Origin: Tatumella ptyseos ATCC 33301
GTDB lineage: Bacteria; Pseudomonadota; Gammaproteobacteria; Enterobacterales; Enterobacteriaceae
DNA length: 32,740 bases
Assembly (NCBI RefSeq): GCF_000735525.1
Contig: NZ_JMPR01000024.1
Location: 1 to 32,740 of the forward strand
Reading direction: 5' to 3'
Position numbers and translations under genes: made by a program. The notes under the pieces were generated by a model. The model worked only from the letters and a program-made list of their open reading frames with translations, ran no database searches and had not been told where the DNA came from. This document shows, piece after piece, positions 6,306-13,466 of this stretch (its first letter is position 1; each line of letters opens with the position of its first letter).

Positions 6306-7043
6306 ATGACTCAGACCACTGTTATACCCGACTACCTTAAACCCGCAATGGAACGCCTTGAGACTGCCCGGTCGGCACATCTTGCTAATGCCAGTCGTAT
6401 GGATGAAACCGCGATGGCCCTCAGCCAGGTAAAAGCGCAAAAAAATGAACTGGAGCAGGAAAACGGTAATGACTCCGGTGCATGGCGCAACGCCTTCCGT
6501 GCCGGTGGTGCTGTCATAACCGACGAGCTGAAGCAACGCCATATTGCAAGTGTGACACGGCGGGAGCTGGCCCTGGAATGTGACAACATGGCTGAGGTAC
6601 TGTCTTTCGAACTGGAAAGTCTTGAAGGAGCCTGTGACAACACAGCCAGAGCATACTGTCAGGCACATCACAGTGCACTCAGTCAGTATGCCGGGCATGA
6701 ACTTGACGCTGCCCTGCGTGAGAGCTGCAGCGCTCTCATCAGAGCAATGAAACTCAGCATACTGGTTAAAGAAAATCCGCTTGCCAATATCATTGGCCAT
6801 CAGGGCTATGTTGAACCGGATCAGGCGGTGATGCAGCAGGTGAAAGCGTGGCTTGAGCAGTCGGTAAAGAGCTGCAAAATCCGTCTGACTGATGAACCAG
6901 TGCTGTTCAAAACAGGGCTGTCGGCCCGCACATTGCCTCATATGGAGCATAACGTTGCGGCCACACCCGGTCAGCGAAAAGTCTGGCAGGAAAAAATGCG
7001 GGTACATGAGGCCGGGCTGAAAACACGGGGGTTACTGTCATGA
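6306..7043 (+). CDS. sid: Sid, capsid size determination protein
   Basis: This 245-aa protein aligns by eye with P4 Sid (about 244 aa) along its length, for example IPDYLKPAMERLE near the start, ENPLANIIGHQGYVEPDQAV and the C-terminal QRKVWQEKM. Sid forms an external scaffold on the helper procapsid and forces the small size that holds the satellite genome but not the helper genome. The frame is open upstream to 6240, but the ATG at 6306 has a GAGGAG ribosome site and gives the family length. It heads the late operon sid-delta-psu and overlaps delta by four bases. The protein is rich in Glu, Gln and Ala and probably largely helical. Confidence 0.95.
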   Translation: MTQTTVIPDYLKPAMERLETARSAHLANASRMDETAMALSQVKAQKNELEQENGNDSGAWRNAFRAGGAVITDELKQRHIASVTRRELALECDNMAEVLSFELESLEGACDNTARAYCQAHHSALSQYAGHELDAALRESCSALIRAMKLSILVKENPLANIIGHQGYVEPDQAVMQQVKAWLEQSVKSCKIRLTDEPVLFKTGLSARTLPHMEHNVAATPGQRKVWQEKMRVHEAGLKTRGLLS

Positions 7044-7285
7044 TGTGTTGCCCTTTTTGCCACAAAGCGGCGCATGTTCGAACCAGCCGCTATATGTCGG
7101 AAAATGTCAAAGAGCGTTATCACCAGTGCCAGAATCTGGAATGCTCAGCCACCTTTAAAACGCATGAGTCAATCTTTGAGGTGATCCGTTCTCCGGTCGT
7201 CGATACAAAACCCGAGCCGCTGCCAACAGTGCCTGCCGCTCCGCGTCGGGTGAAAGGCTGTTACAGCTCCCCGTTCCGCCATTAA
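7040..7285 (+). CDS. Delta/Ogr zinc-finger late activator (single domain)
   Basis: The 81-aa protein starts with MMCCPFCHKAAHVRTSRYMS and continues with KERYHQCQNLECSATF, the C-x2-C...C-x4-C zinc site of the Ogr/Delta family. These activators bind TGT-N12-ACA at -55 and contact the RNA polymerase alpha subunit, turning on satellite and helper late genes. P4 Delta is a tandem two-domain protein of about twice this length. A single domain of this size resembles P2 Ogr and the Delta of satellite phiR73. It overlaps the sid stop (ATGA) and is 16 bases before psu. A second ATG at 7043 is an alternative start. Confidence 0.92.
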   Translation: MMCCPFCHKAAHVRTSRYMSENVKERYHQCQNLECSATFKTHESIFEVIRSPVVDTKPEPLPTVPAAPRRVKGCYSSPFRH

Positions 7286-7301
7286 TCAGGAGAGATAAAC
7301 C

Positions 7302-7868
7302 ATGACCACCCTGACTTTACAGCATGCGTTTCAGGCCAGTCAGATGAATAAAACGGCGTGGCTGAACCGTAAAGCCGAACTGACTGCCGCAGAGCAGGAA
7401 TACCGCGAGCAGATGCTGGCCGGAGATGAACGTATCCCGGTACGATTACAGGAATTGCGCGAAATTATGGACATCAAAAAATGGGAAGTTAATCAGGCCG
7501 CCGGTCGTTACATTTTTTCGCATGAGGAAGTGCAGCGCATCAGCATCCGTAACCGGCTGCACGAGTTTATGCAGCAGAACGGCGCAGAGCTGGCTGCCTC
7601 GCTGGCACCTGAGCTGATGGGGATTAAGAATCAACCTGCAATGATAAAAAACCGTGCACTTGACCGTTCAGTCTCTTACCTGAGAGAAGCACTTTCCGTC
7701 TGGCTGGCCGCAGGAAATGAAATTAAATATTCTGCACAGGATAACGACATTCTAACGGCCATCGGATACAGGCCTGATGCGGCTTCGCGGGATGATAATC
7801 GTGAAAAATTCACCCCTGCTCAGAACATGATTTATACGCATCGACGCGCCGGGCTGGCTGCTCAGTAG
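7302..7868 (+). CDS. psu: Psu, polarity suppression and capsid decoration protein
   Basis: The product is 188 aa against about 190 for P4 Psu, with the matching blocks KKWEVNQAAGRYI, SIRNRLHEFMQQNG, AASLAPELMG, YSAQDNDILTAIGYRPD and REKFTPAQNMI. Psu inhibits Rho-dependent termination by binding Rho and also coats the small capsid to stabilise it. The gene ends the late operon, with an AGGAGAG ribosome site before its ATG. A GC-rich inverted repeat overlaps its stop codon but has no T tract on this strand. Confidence 0.95.
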   Translation: MTTLTLQHAFQASQMNKTAWLNRKAELTAAEQEYREQMLAGDERIPVRLQELREIMDIKKWEVNQAAGRYIFSHEEVQRISIRNRLHEFMQQNGAELAASLAPELMGIKNQPAMIKNRALDRSVSYLREALSVWLAAGNEIKYSAQDNDILTAIGYRPDAASRDDNREKFTPAQNMIYTHRRAGLAAQ

Positions 7869-7914
7869 CCCGGCAAAAAATCCCCGTAAATCCCGTCATT
7901 TTTCCAGAATTAAG

Positions 7915-7941
7915 CCATGCATCCATAAGGTGCATGGTTTT
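7915..7941 (+). terminator. Possible weak terminator of the late operon
   Basis: CCATGCA and TGCATGG pair around a 9-base loop and are followed by four T. The stem is AT-containing and the T run short, so it would be a weak terminator after psu. Confidence 0.35.
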
Positions 7942-8041
7942 GCATGCGTTTTCCCGTTCCTGAATTCCCTGCCAGCGCCAGTAGCAGTGCGACCTGAGAA
8001 CACCTTTGCGCCTGCATTAAAAGCAGCCCCTTAAGCGGGCA

Positions 8042-8060
8042 GGCGTGGCGGGGAGAGCAT
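8042..8060. other. cos site (P2/P4 type)
   Basis: GGCGTGGCGGGGAGAGCAT differs at three of 19 positions from the P2/P4 cohesive end as I remember it (GGCGAGGCGGGGAAAGCAC). The following TGCGCGCC also resembles the P2 flank. It lies after psu, as in P4, and is where the helper terminase would cut for packaging. The remainder of the gap from 7869 to 8318 shows no gene. Its right part is AT-rich and probably contains the promoter of the downstream operon. Confidence 0.8.
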
Positions 8061-8318
8061 TGCGCGCCGAAGGTGTTAAATCATTTTAATTTGCTGGTGC
8101 TAACAATAGATAATATAAGGCATCAGTTTTGGTCTCAGAAGCTCACAAAGTTGCATTGAATGTTCATAAGAAGGAGAGAGGCCTGAGTGGTTCAATTTCG
8201 AGCGAGATCATGTTAACGAGAATGTACAATACTTGTTCATTTACTCTTCTTAAATTGCTATTCTGATTGCCTAAAATTGTTGTAACTTTAGATTATCAGG
8301 CTTGAAACGGAGTCCCAA

Positions 8319-8579
8319 ATGATTGCATCACTACTCACCAATGAATACGTAAGTGCCTTTGGATATATAGTTGGGGTTGTCTCTGGGTGTATAGCAATAT
8401 TCCAGACTATGCAAGTGACCAAGAAAAGTAATGAGATACAACAGCTTAATGTCACGATAAGTGATCTCAATTCCCAGATTACAAATATCACTACCAATAG
8501 GAATAATATTAATCAAGGGGAGTGCTCCCAATATTTCCAAGATAATAATGGATCTGTTAATATTGATAATCGGGGGTAG
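8319..8579 (+). CDS. Small membrane protein of the ABC-3C-like operon
   Basis: This 86-aa protein has one predicted membrane helix (about residues 12-31, AFGYIVGVVSGCIAIFQTM), then a polar coiled-coil-like stretch (about 35-68) and a short Asn-rich tail ending in DNNGSVNIDNRG. The tail resembles the start of the next protein (NDNTGPVHITN). The gene has a CGGAG ribosome site and ends two bases before the next ATG, so it is the first gene of the operon. I do not recognise a named family. In ABC-3C systems the third component often carries a membrane effector, and this may be a separate version of that effector. That role is inference. The codon use is AT-rich, unlike the satellite core. Confidence 0.75.
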   Translation: MIASLLTNEYVSAFGYIVGVVSGCIAIFQTMQVTKKSNEIQQLNVTISDLNSQITNITTNRNNINQGECSQYFQDNNGSVNIDNRG

Positions 8580-8581
8580 TT

Positions 8582-9130
8582 ATGGGTTCTGGTGTTAATT
8601 TTAATGATAATACTGGCCCTGTACATATAACTAACCAGTCACGAGTATTAAGAGCCAGTGTTATTGGGAAGTTGATAGAAATTATTTCCAATCCAGTTGG
8701 TGGCGGGCAAAGTTTAAACAGAAGTGCATCAAATATTGACGTTAAAATCTCGTTCAATGATCTTAAAAGAAATAGATGGGTAGCTGAACTTTACAAAGAA
8801 GATGCTTTACTAGTCGATGAGTCTATTAAAACACTTGATAGTATAATTTTAAATGGTAGTGTTAAATTGAAAAGGCAATTTAGAGGCTATTATAACTCGG
8901 CATTGGGATTGTATGGGCTCTATGAAAAGCCGTTTAACATTGAAGTTGTTAGGAAAAATTCAGATAATATTATAGATGATGTCATTAGAGCTGCTCAAGA
9001 AACTGTTAGTTCGTGCTCTAATTTAGATTCAGAATTTTTACAAGAAGATATTGATAATGGCATTCGTATGATTGTGAGCTATTCAATTATCGAGTGCATA
9101 GTGCTGGAGAATCCTAATGATTACAATTGA
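8582..9130 (+). CDS. Putative ABC-3C third component (CTD-like)
   Basis: The 182-aa protein begins with a short beta-like segment (GSGVNFNDNTGPVHITNQ) followed by a mixed, mostly helical body. It has no membrane segment or catalytic motif that I can recognise. Its place before a middle component and a DUF2326 ATPase is where ABC-3C operons encode the protein whose C-terminal domain links the effector to the ATPase. The ATG follows a GGGGG ribosome site located in the end of the previous gene, and the stop overlaps the next gene by 14 bases. The assignment is mainly from context. Its N-terminal motif repeats the tail of the membrane protein upstream, suggesting that the two interact or were once joined. 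Confidence 0.6.
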   Translation: MGSGVNFNDNTGPVHITNQSRVLRASVIGKLIEIISNPVGGGQSLNRSASNIDVKISFNDLKRNRWVAELYKEDALLVDESIKTLDSIILNGSVKLKRQFRGYYNSALGLYGLYEKPFNIEVVRKNSDNIIDDVIRAAQETVSSCSNLDSEFLQEDIDNGIRMIVSYSIIECIVLENPNDYN

Positions 9131-9350
9131 TTCGGATCCAAAAGCAAACCCTGTATATATTGGAAGTGTGGTACTTAGAATTTTCCAAAGCAATGATTCA
9201 ATGCTAATTGAAATTTCTCGACTGTATGATTTAGTAAATGCGGTCTTTGAATTATCGTTTGATCTTTTTCTTTACTCATTAGATTGGCTTTTCATAATCG
9301 GCGCAATTGAGTTAGATGGAAATGGTGGAGTAGTATATGCGGCTCAATAA
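9117..9350 (+). CDS. ABC-3C middle component 6-like protein
   Basis: This 77-aa protein fits the small winged-helix-like middle component 6 of ABC-three-component systems. It has an N-terminal hydrophobic helix (VYIGSVVLRIFQ), a central helix pair and a C-terminal block with LFLYSLDWLFIIGAIELDGNGGVVY. Middle components are thought to bridge the ATPase and the effector-bearing component. The gene overlaps both neighbours by 14 bases, which indicates tight translational coupling and fixed stoichiometry. Recognition is by pattern and operon position. Confidence 0.72.
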   Translation: MITIDSDPKANPVYIGSVVLRIFQSNDSMLIEISRLYDLVNAVFELSFDLFLYSLDWLFIIGAIELDGNGGVVYAAQ

Positions 9351-11034
9351 ACTTATTATTTTAAAAAACAATTCTATTGTTAGGGAAGTGACGTTTAAAG
9401 ACGGTTTAAATCTAATTGTAAATAAAAGAACGTCAGGTAAAGATAGTGGCAATAGTGTAGGTAAATCCACGTTATCACGTGTTTTAGATTACTTATTTAT
9501 GTCTTCAGGTAGTGATATCTATCATGATGCTGAATTTGGAAAAGATATACCTGAAATAGTATCGTTGATCAATGATGGTATATTAAGATTTACATTGGAT
9601 TTTAATACAGTAGAAAATAAAAAAGCAATTGTCTCTCGAGTAATATCTACTGATGAGAAAAGTTCAAAGTATTATTTAAACGATATTGAAGTTGATAAGA
9701 AGCAATATTATGACTTCATAGCTCAAGCAGTATTTGGGTTGACTACAGATAAACCATCGCTAAGGAATGTATCGCATAAATTTATTAGAAACACGAATGA
9801 AAAGATGCAGAAAACTCTTAACTTTTTACATACTAATACAACTTCTGATGTCTACGATTTATTATACTTGTTTTTGTTTGGATTCAACGGGTTGCCGTTG
9901 ATAAAAAAGAAGGGCGAATTTAATAAAGATATAAAAAAACAAAGAAAATATCTGGCCGCATACAGAAACCCTAACAGAGAGACAGTTTTATCAAAAATGA
10001 TAAAGCCTCTAAAAAAGGAAATTGCAGAGGCAGAAAAAAACATTAAAAATTTTGATTTTAAAGATAGTCATGATGAAAGCATAAAAAAACTATCAGAAAT
10101 ACAAATGGTTATCAGTAACTACTCTTTGACTTATGCAACTTTAAATATGCGCGTTAGAAATATTGAAGAATCGATTTTGTCTCTAAAAAACAATATCACT
10201 CAACTCGTAGAGAACGATTTAATAGAAATCTATAATTCAGCCGGTCTTTATTTTAAAGGTGAGCTTAAAAGAACTTATGAAGAAATGGTGTTATTTCATA
10301 ATGATGTAATTAAAAATAAAATTGATTTTTTAGAGTTGGAGTTGTTAAAGAAAAAAGAAGGTATTGATGCTGTAAATGAAAAAATTAATGATTTTCATGC
10401 GCAAGAATCATCTTTATTTAAAACAATCAAAGAGCCAGAGACGTTAAACTCTATAAATCAACTATTTAATAAACTAACAGAGTTACGTGAAAATCTGGCT
10501 AGCATAGAGACTAATCTCACGCGGATCAACGATACTAATGCCTTAATAAAATCGCTTGAAGATAGTAAAGATAAGTTACTTGATGAGATCGAGTTAGCTG
10601 TTCAAGGCCTAGAGAAAAATATCGAGATTTTTAACGAGTTTTTTGGTGATCTTACAAAGGAAATTTATGGAGAAAGATATATATTTGATCTTTCTTTTGA
10701 TATTGATAAAGGAAAATGTAATTTTGATATTTCATGTGTCACGCCAAACAGTAATGGAGGTAAGAAGAAGGGCGAGATAACAGCATTTGATTTGGCATAT
10801 ATTAAATTTGTTGATAAAGTCAAATTAAAAAGACCAACTTTTGTTATTCATGATAGCATTGAAGATGTAGATGTGAATCAAATTAGGGATATATTTATTG
10901 AAGCAAACAATATAAATGGTCAATATATTGTTTCAATCTTAAGTGATAAGTTTTCTGAAGATGTTGATTTGAAAACCATGAAGGATAACTCGATTCTTGA
11001 GTTATCTTCGACAAATAAATTCTTTAAAGTATAG
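9337..11034 (+). CDS. DUF2326-type SMC/RecN-like ABC ATPase
   Basis: This 565-aa protein has an N-terminal ATPase half with Walker A GNSVGKST at residues 38-45, a long charged coiled-coil region (about 180-430) and a C-terminal ATPase half. The latter has FVIHDSIEDVD near 501-511, a Walker B-like segment with the His-Asp-Ser typical of DUF2326 proteins. Such ATPases are the sensor/motor subunit of ABC-3C conflict systems, proposed to recognise invading nucleoprotein and trigger an effector. A GGTGGAG ribosome site lies within the preceding gene. The stop abuts the integrase stop, which is on the other strand. Composition is strongly AT-rich, pointing to a foreign source even relative to the satellite. 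Confidence 0.85.
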   Translation: MRLNKLIILKNNSIVREVTFKDGLNLIVNKRTSGKDSGNSVGKSTLSRVLDYLFMSSGSDIYHDAEFGKDIPEIVSLINDGILRFTLDFNTVENKKAIVSRVISTDEKSSKYYLNDIEVDKKQYYDFIAQAVFGLTTDKPSLRNVSHKFIRNTNEKMQKTLNFLHTNTTSDVYDLLYLFLFGFNGLPLIKKKGEFNKDIKKQRKYLAAYRNPNRETVLSKMIKPLKKEIAEAEKNIKNFDFKDSHDESIKKLSEIQMVISNYSLTYATLNMRVRNIEESILSLKNNITQLVENDLIEIYNSAGLYFKGELKRTYEEMVLFHNDVIKNKIDFLELELLKKKEGIDAVNEKINDFHAQESSLFKTIKEPETLNSINQLFNKLTELRENLASIETNLTRINDTNALIKSLEDSKDKLLDEIELAVQGLEKNIEIFNEFFGDLTKEIYGERYIFDLSFDIDKGKCNFDISCVTPNSNGGKKKGEITAFDLAYIKFVDKVKLKRPTFVIHDSIEDVDVNQIRDIFIEANNINGQYIVSILSDKFSEDVDLKTMKDNSILELSSTNKFFKV

Positions 11035-12234
11035 TTATAAAAGGCTTGTTTGATAAACAAACCTTCCCCACCATGCCATTAGCTCTAATCTTTTATTCAA
11101 GTACGTTGAGCGGTTATAAGCTCTTCGTACTTCATTTTTATCACTATGAGCTAAAGCTGCTTCGATGACATCAGTATTAAAGCCTGCCTCATTTAAAGCT
11201 GTGCTCGCGATAGAACGTAGCCCATGTGCAACAAGCCTACCTCCGTAACCTATCCGTTTCAAAGCGGCATTGGCAGTCTGGCTATTCATCGCTTGCTTCG
11301 GATCACTTCTACTCGGGAAAACATGTTCACGCTGAGCACTGATTGGTTTCATCACTTCCAGAATTTCTAATGCCTGCGGTGATAACGGTACAACATGTTC
11401 ACGCTTAGCTTTCATTCGTTCTGCCGGAATTGTCCAGAGTTTTGCCTCGACATCGATTTCTTCCCACCTAGTACCCGAGGCTTCAGAAGGTCGTACAAGG
11501 GTCAGAAGCTGCCACTCAATAAGGCAGCGAGTCGGAACAGACAGATTCGACATGGCCAGAGAACGCATCAGCTTAGGTAATTCTTCTGGTCGAAGCGTCG
11601 GCATGTTCTGCTTTTTGGGTTTCTCGAATGCCATCCCAACACCCGATGCTGGATTTACATCTATCAGACCAGTGTTAATTGCGTAGATCATGATTTCGTT
11701 AATACGCTGTACCAAGCGGCGAACCGTCTCTAGCGCACCACGTGCTTTGATTGGTTCCAATGCTTCAACAATTGTTCTGGCTTTAATTTCCTGAACGGTT
11801 ATCGCCCCGATTGCTGGAAACACGTCTTTATCTAAAGAACGCCAGATATCCTTTGCATAATCCTCTGTGACGCTTTTGCTCTTGAGCTGAAACCAGTTGG
11901 CGGCCACGGTCGAGAAAATACTATCCAACTCAATCTGGCGTTGTTCTGACGCTTGTTCCTGTTGCTGTTGTGGATCCATGCCTTGCGCTAGCGTGGTTAA
12001 GTGCTGGTCGCGTATCTGACGAGCTGCTGCGAGTGTAAGGGCAGGGTATGAACCGAGACTCAAATTTGTGCGGCTGCTGCTTCCCGGTCGTTGATAACGG
12101 AAGCGCCAGAGTTTTTTACCGGAGGTTTTGATGAGTAAGAACAGGCCATCACCATCATGTAGGGTGAAGTCTTTTTCGCGTGCTTTCGCTTTGAGGATTT
12201 CGTTGTTAGTCAGAGGCCGGGTAACACGCGCCAT
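11035..12234 (-). CDS. int: P4-family tyrosine integrase
   Basis: This 399-aa integrase begins with an arm-binding domain (LTNNEILKAKAREKDFTLHD) and has the catalytic tyrosine recombinase domain at about 205-385. Visible catalytic residues are Arg248 (LVRPSE), His337 and Arg340 (HGLRS), His363 and the nucleophile Tyr373 (RRAYNR). It inserts the satellite at the 3' end of ssrA. Its start lies about 180 bases from the right att site, and three arm-type repeats occupy the promoter region. This suggests autoregulation, as described for P4 Int. Vis is the likely excision partner. Confidence 0.96.
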   Translation of the reverse strand: MARVTRPLTNNEILKAKAREKDFTLHDGDGLFLLIKTSGKKLWRFRYQRPGSSSRTNLSLGSYPALTLAAARQIRDQHLTTLAQGMDPQQQQEQASEQRQIELDSIFSTVAANWFQLKSKSVTEDYAKDIWRSLDKDVFPAIGAITVQEIKARTIVEALEPIKARGALETVRRLVQRINEIMIYAINTGLIDVNPASGVGMAFEKPKKQNMPTLRPEELPKLMRSLAMSNLSVPTRCLIEWQLLTLVRPSEASGTRWEEIDVEAKLWTIPAERMKAKREHVVPLSPQALEILEVMKPISAQREHVFPSRSDPKQAMNSQTANAALKRIGYGGRLVAHGLRSIASTALNEAGFNTDVIEAALAHSDKNEVRRAYNRSTYLNKRLELMAWWGRFVYQTSLL

Positions 12235-12251
12235 GTCTGGATTCCTTCCAT

Positions 12252-12306
12252 AATTGGTACACGTTTATGGGCCACAGTATAGCGTGTACCTAAACGTGTA
12301 CCAATT
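12252..12306. promoter_or_regulatory. Integrase arm-type sites, right end, over the int promoter
   Basis: TAAACGTGTACCAATT occurs on the minus strand at 12252-12267 and on the plus strand at 12291-12306. The longer 24-base block 12283-12306 is identical to 326-349. The inverted pair lies between int and att, so integrase bound here could both assemble the recombination complex and shut off its own gene. Confidence 0.7.
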
Positions 12307-12348
12307 TTATCTGGATTTAGCCGGATATACCCGGACAACGACAGACAC

Positions 12349-12381
12349 AAAAAAGCCCGCAAGGCTTATGCTATGCGGGCT
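12349..12381 (-). terminator. Satellite-borne ssrA terminator
   Basis: On the minus strand AGCCCGCA-N12-TGCGGGCT is followed by a T run. Stem and spacing match the displaced original at 174-206, but the loop and flanks differ. It lies inside the element and ends tmRNA transcription after integration. Confidence 0.85.
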
Positions 12382-12413
12382 TTCCGTACTTCACCGGACG
12401 TATCCGGATCATG

Positions 12414-12431
12414 ATTTGGTGGAGCTGGCGG
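12414..12431. other. Right att site inside the ssrA 3' end
   Basis: ATTTGGTGGAGCTGGCGG covers the tmRNA CCA end and acceptor stem on the minus strand and matches 248-264. Integration here rebuilds an intact tmRNA gene. Confidence 0.85.
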
Positions 12432-12780
12432 GAGTTGAACCCGCGTCCGAAATTACTACACCGTCGGCACTACATGCTTAGTCCAATCTTTACATTCGCT
12501 TGTCAGCTGCGGATGGACACGCCACTAACAAACTAGCCTGATTAAATTTAATGCTTCAACCCCAGGCAGGGTATCCACACGATCTCTTTTGGGTTTGACC
12601 TCTCTTGATCCCCGTCCTAAGAGCGGAGGCTAGGGAGAGAGGGCTCTGAGCAGGTTATTAAGCTGCTAGTGCGTAGTTTTCGTCGTTTGCGACTATTTTT
12701 TTGCGGCTTTTTACGAGGCCAACCGCCCCTCGGCATGCTCCTTGGGCTTCGCAAATCCCGTCGAATCCAGAATCAGCCCC
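12417..12780 (-). ncRNA. ssrA: tmRNA
   Basis: The 364-nt transfer-messenger RNA starts with GGGGCTGATTCTGGATTCGA and ends with the tRNA-like acceptor arm and an encoded CCA. The tag frame at 12661-12690 reads ANDENYALAA and is followed by a TAA stop at 12658-12660. With SmpB it releases stalled ribosomes and marks the unfinished protein for ClpXP or ClpAP. The 3' end is the satellite attachment site and has been restored exactly by the insertion. smpB lies 50 bases upstream on the same strand. Confidence 0.98.
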
Positions 12781-12829
12781 AAGTACTGTCAGTTACTATA
12801 TCAGGAAAAGCATCAGCTACACCAGTAGT

Positions 12830-13312
12830 TTAGCGATTTCCTTTTTTCATAATACGTGCTTTGTCGATTTTCCACTCACGTTCACGGATGTCATCGCGCT
12901 TGTCATGCTCTTTCTTACCCTTGGCGACACCAATCTTAAGTTTGCACCAGGCATTTTTCCAGTACAGTGACAAGGCAACGATCGTATAACCTTCACGATT
13001 AACCCGTCCGAAAATGGAGTCCAGCTCACGCTGCTTCAGCAATAATTTACGGTTACGGGTAGGGTCACACACCACATGCGTCGAAGCACCCAGCAGGGGC
13101 TGGAAGGTTGCACCAAACAGAAATGCTTCACCATCACGCAACAGAATATAACTTTCGCTGATGTTCGCTTTACCTGCGCGCAGTGATTTTACTTCCCATC
13201 CCTGCAACGACAACCCGGCCTCGAATTCCTCTTCGATGAAATATTCATGACGGGCGCGTTTGTTGAGGGCAATGGTTGCAGAACCGGGTTTGTTAGCTTT
13301 TTTCTTAGTCAT
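12830..13312 (-). CDS. smpB: SsrA-binding protein SmpB
   Basis: This 160-aa protein has the same length as E. coli SmpB. It has the OB-fold core ([34 protein letters not shown]) and the basic C-terminal tail ([10 protein letters not shown]) that enters the empty mRNA channel of stalled ribosomes. It binds the tRNA-like domain of tmRNA and is needed for trans-translation. The frame opens upstream at 13351, but the ATG at 13312 ([11 protein letters not shown]) matches the family start. It lies directly upstream of ssrA and diverges from ratA. Confidence 0.97.
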   Translation of the reverse strand: MTKKKANKPGSATIALNKRARHEYFIEEEFEAGLSLQGWEVKSLRAGKANISESYILLRDGEAFLFGATFQPLLGASTHVVCDPTRNRKLLLKQRELDSIFGRVNREGYTIVALSLYWKNAWCKLKIGVAKGKKEHDKRDDIREREWKIDKARIMKKGNR

Positions 13313-13409
13313 AATATCGCTTATTTTACACCACTTATGCGCAGAAACCATCCCCTGTCACGGGGGAGTAAGTGACATATTCTAGCATGTCAGTAGCATG
13401 AAGACATTT

Positions 13410-13436
13410 TTGTTTAACTAATGAAACTGGTATGAT
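13410..13436 (+). promoter_or_regulatory. Possible ratAB promoter
   Basis: TATGAT at 13431-13436 fits a -10 element, with T-rich -35 candidates near 13407-13415. The start of transcription would be about 25 bases before the ratA ATG. The -35 match is weak. Confidence 0.4.
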
Positions 13437-13466
13437 CGAGGGGTTTTCTACTTAGCAGGAAGTGTT

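Larger units (their letters stand above)
248..12431. mobile_element. P4-type phage satellite integrated in ssrA
   Basis: The element of about 12.2 kb lies between two copies of the ssrA 3' end. It has the P4 gene set: a tyrosine integrase next to att, alpha primase-helicase, cnr, an epsilon-like gene, an icd/ash-like gene, vis/AlpA, sid, delta, psu, ori and crr iterons, a CI-type RNA leader and a cos site. P4 satellites have no structural genes and use a P2-like helper for capsid, tail and lysis. Sid remodels the helper capsid to the small size, Delta activates late promoters and Psu decorates the capsid and blocks Rho. All core genes appear intact, so the satellite may still be mobile. Two cargo modules are present: an RNase A-like toxin/immunity pair at the left end and an ABC-3C-like operon between cos and int. 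Confidence 0.96.

Noticed and set aside
6141-7007. 288-aa minus-strand frame across sid
   Set aside because: It is the opposite strand of a gene with clear P4 Sid similarity. The translation is rich in Cys, His and Phe without domain features.
7850-7877. GC-rich inverted repeat at the psu stop (GCCGGGCT and AGCCCGGC)
   Set aside because: On the coding strand it is followed by A, not T, so it is not a classic terminator. The weaker hairpin at 7915-7941 is the better candidate.
12254-12481. 75-aa frame from the int promoter into tmRNA
   Set aside because: It overlaps the arm sites, terminator and tmRNA 3' end. The sequence is explained by those elements.
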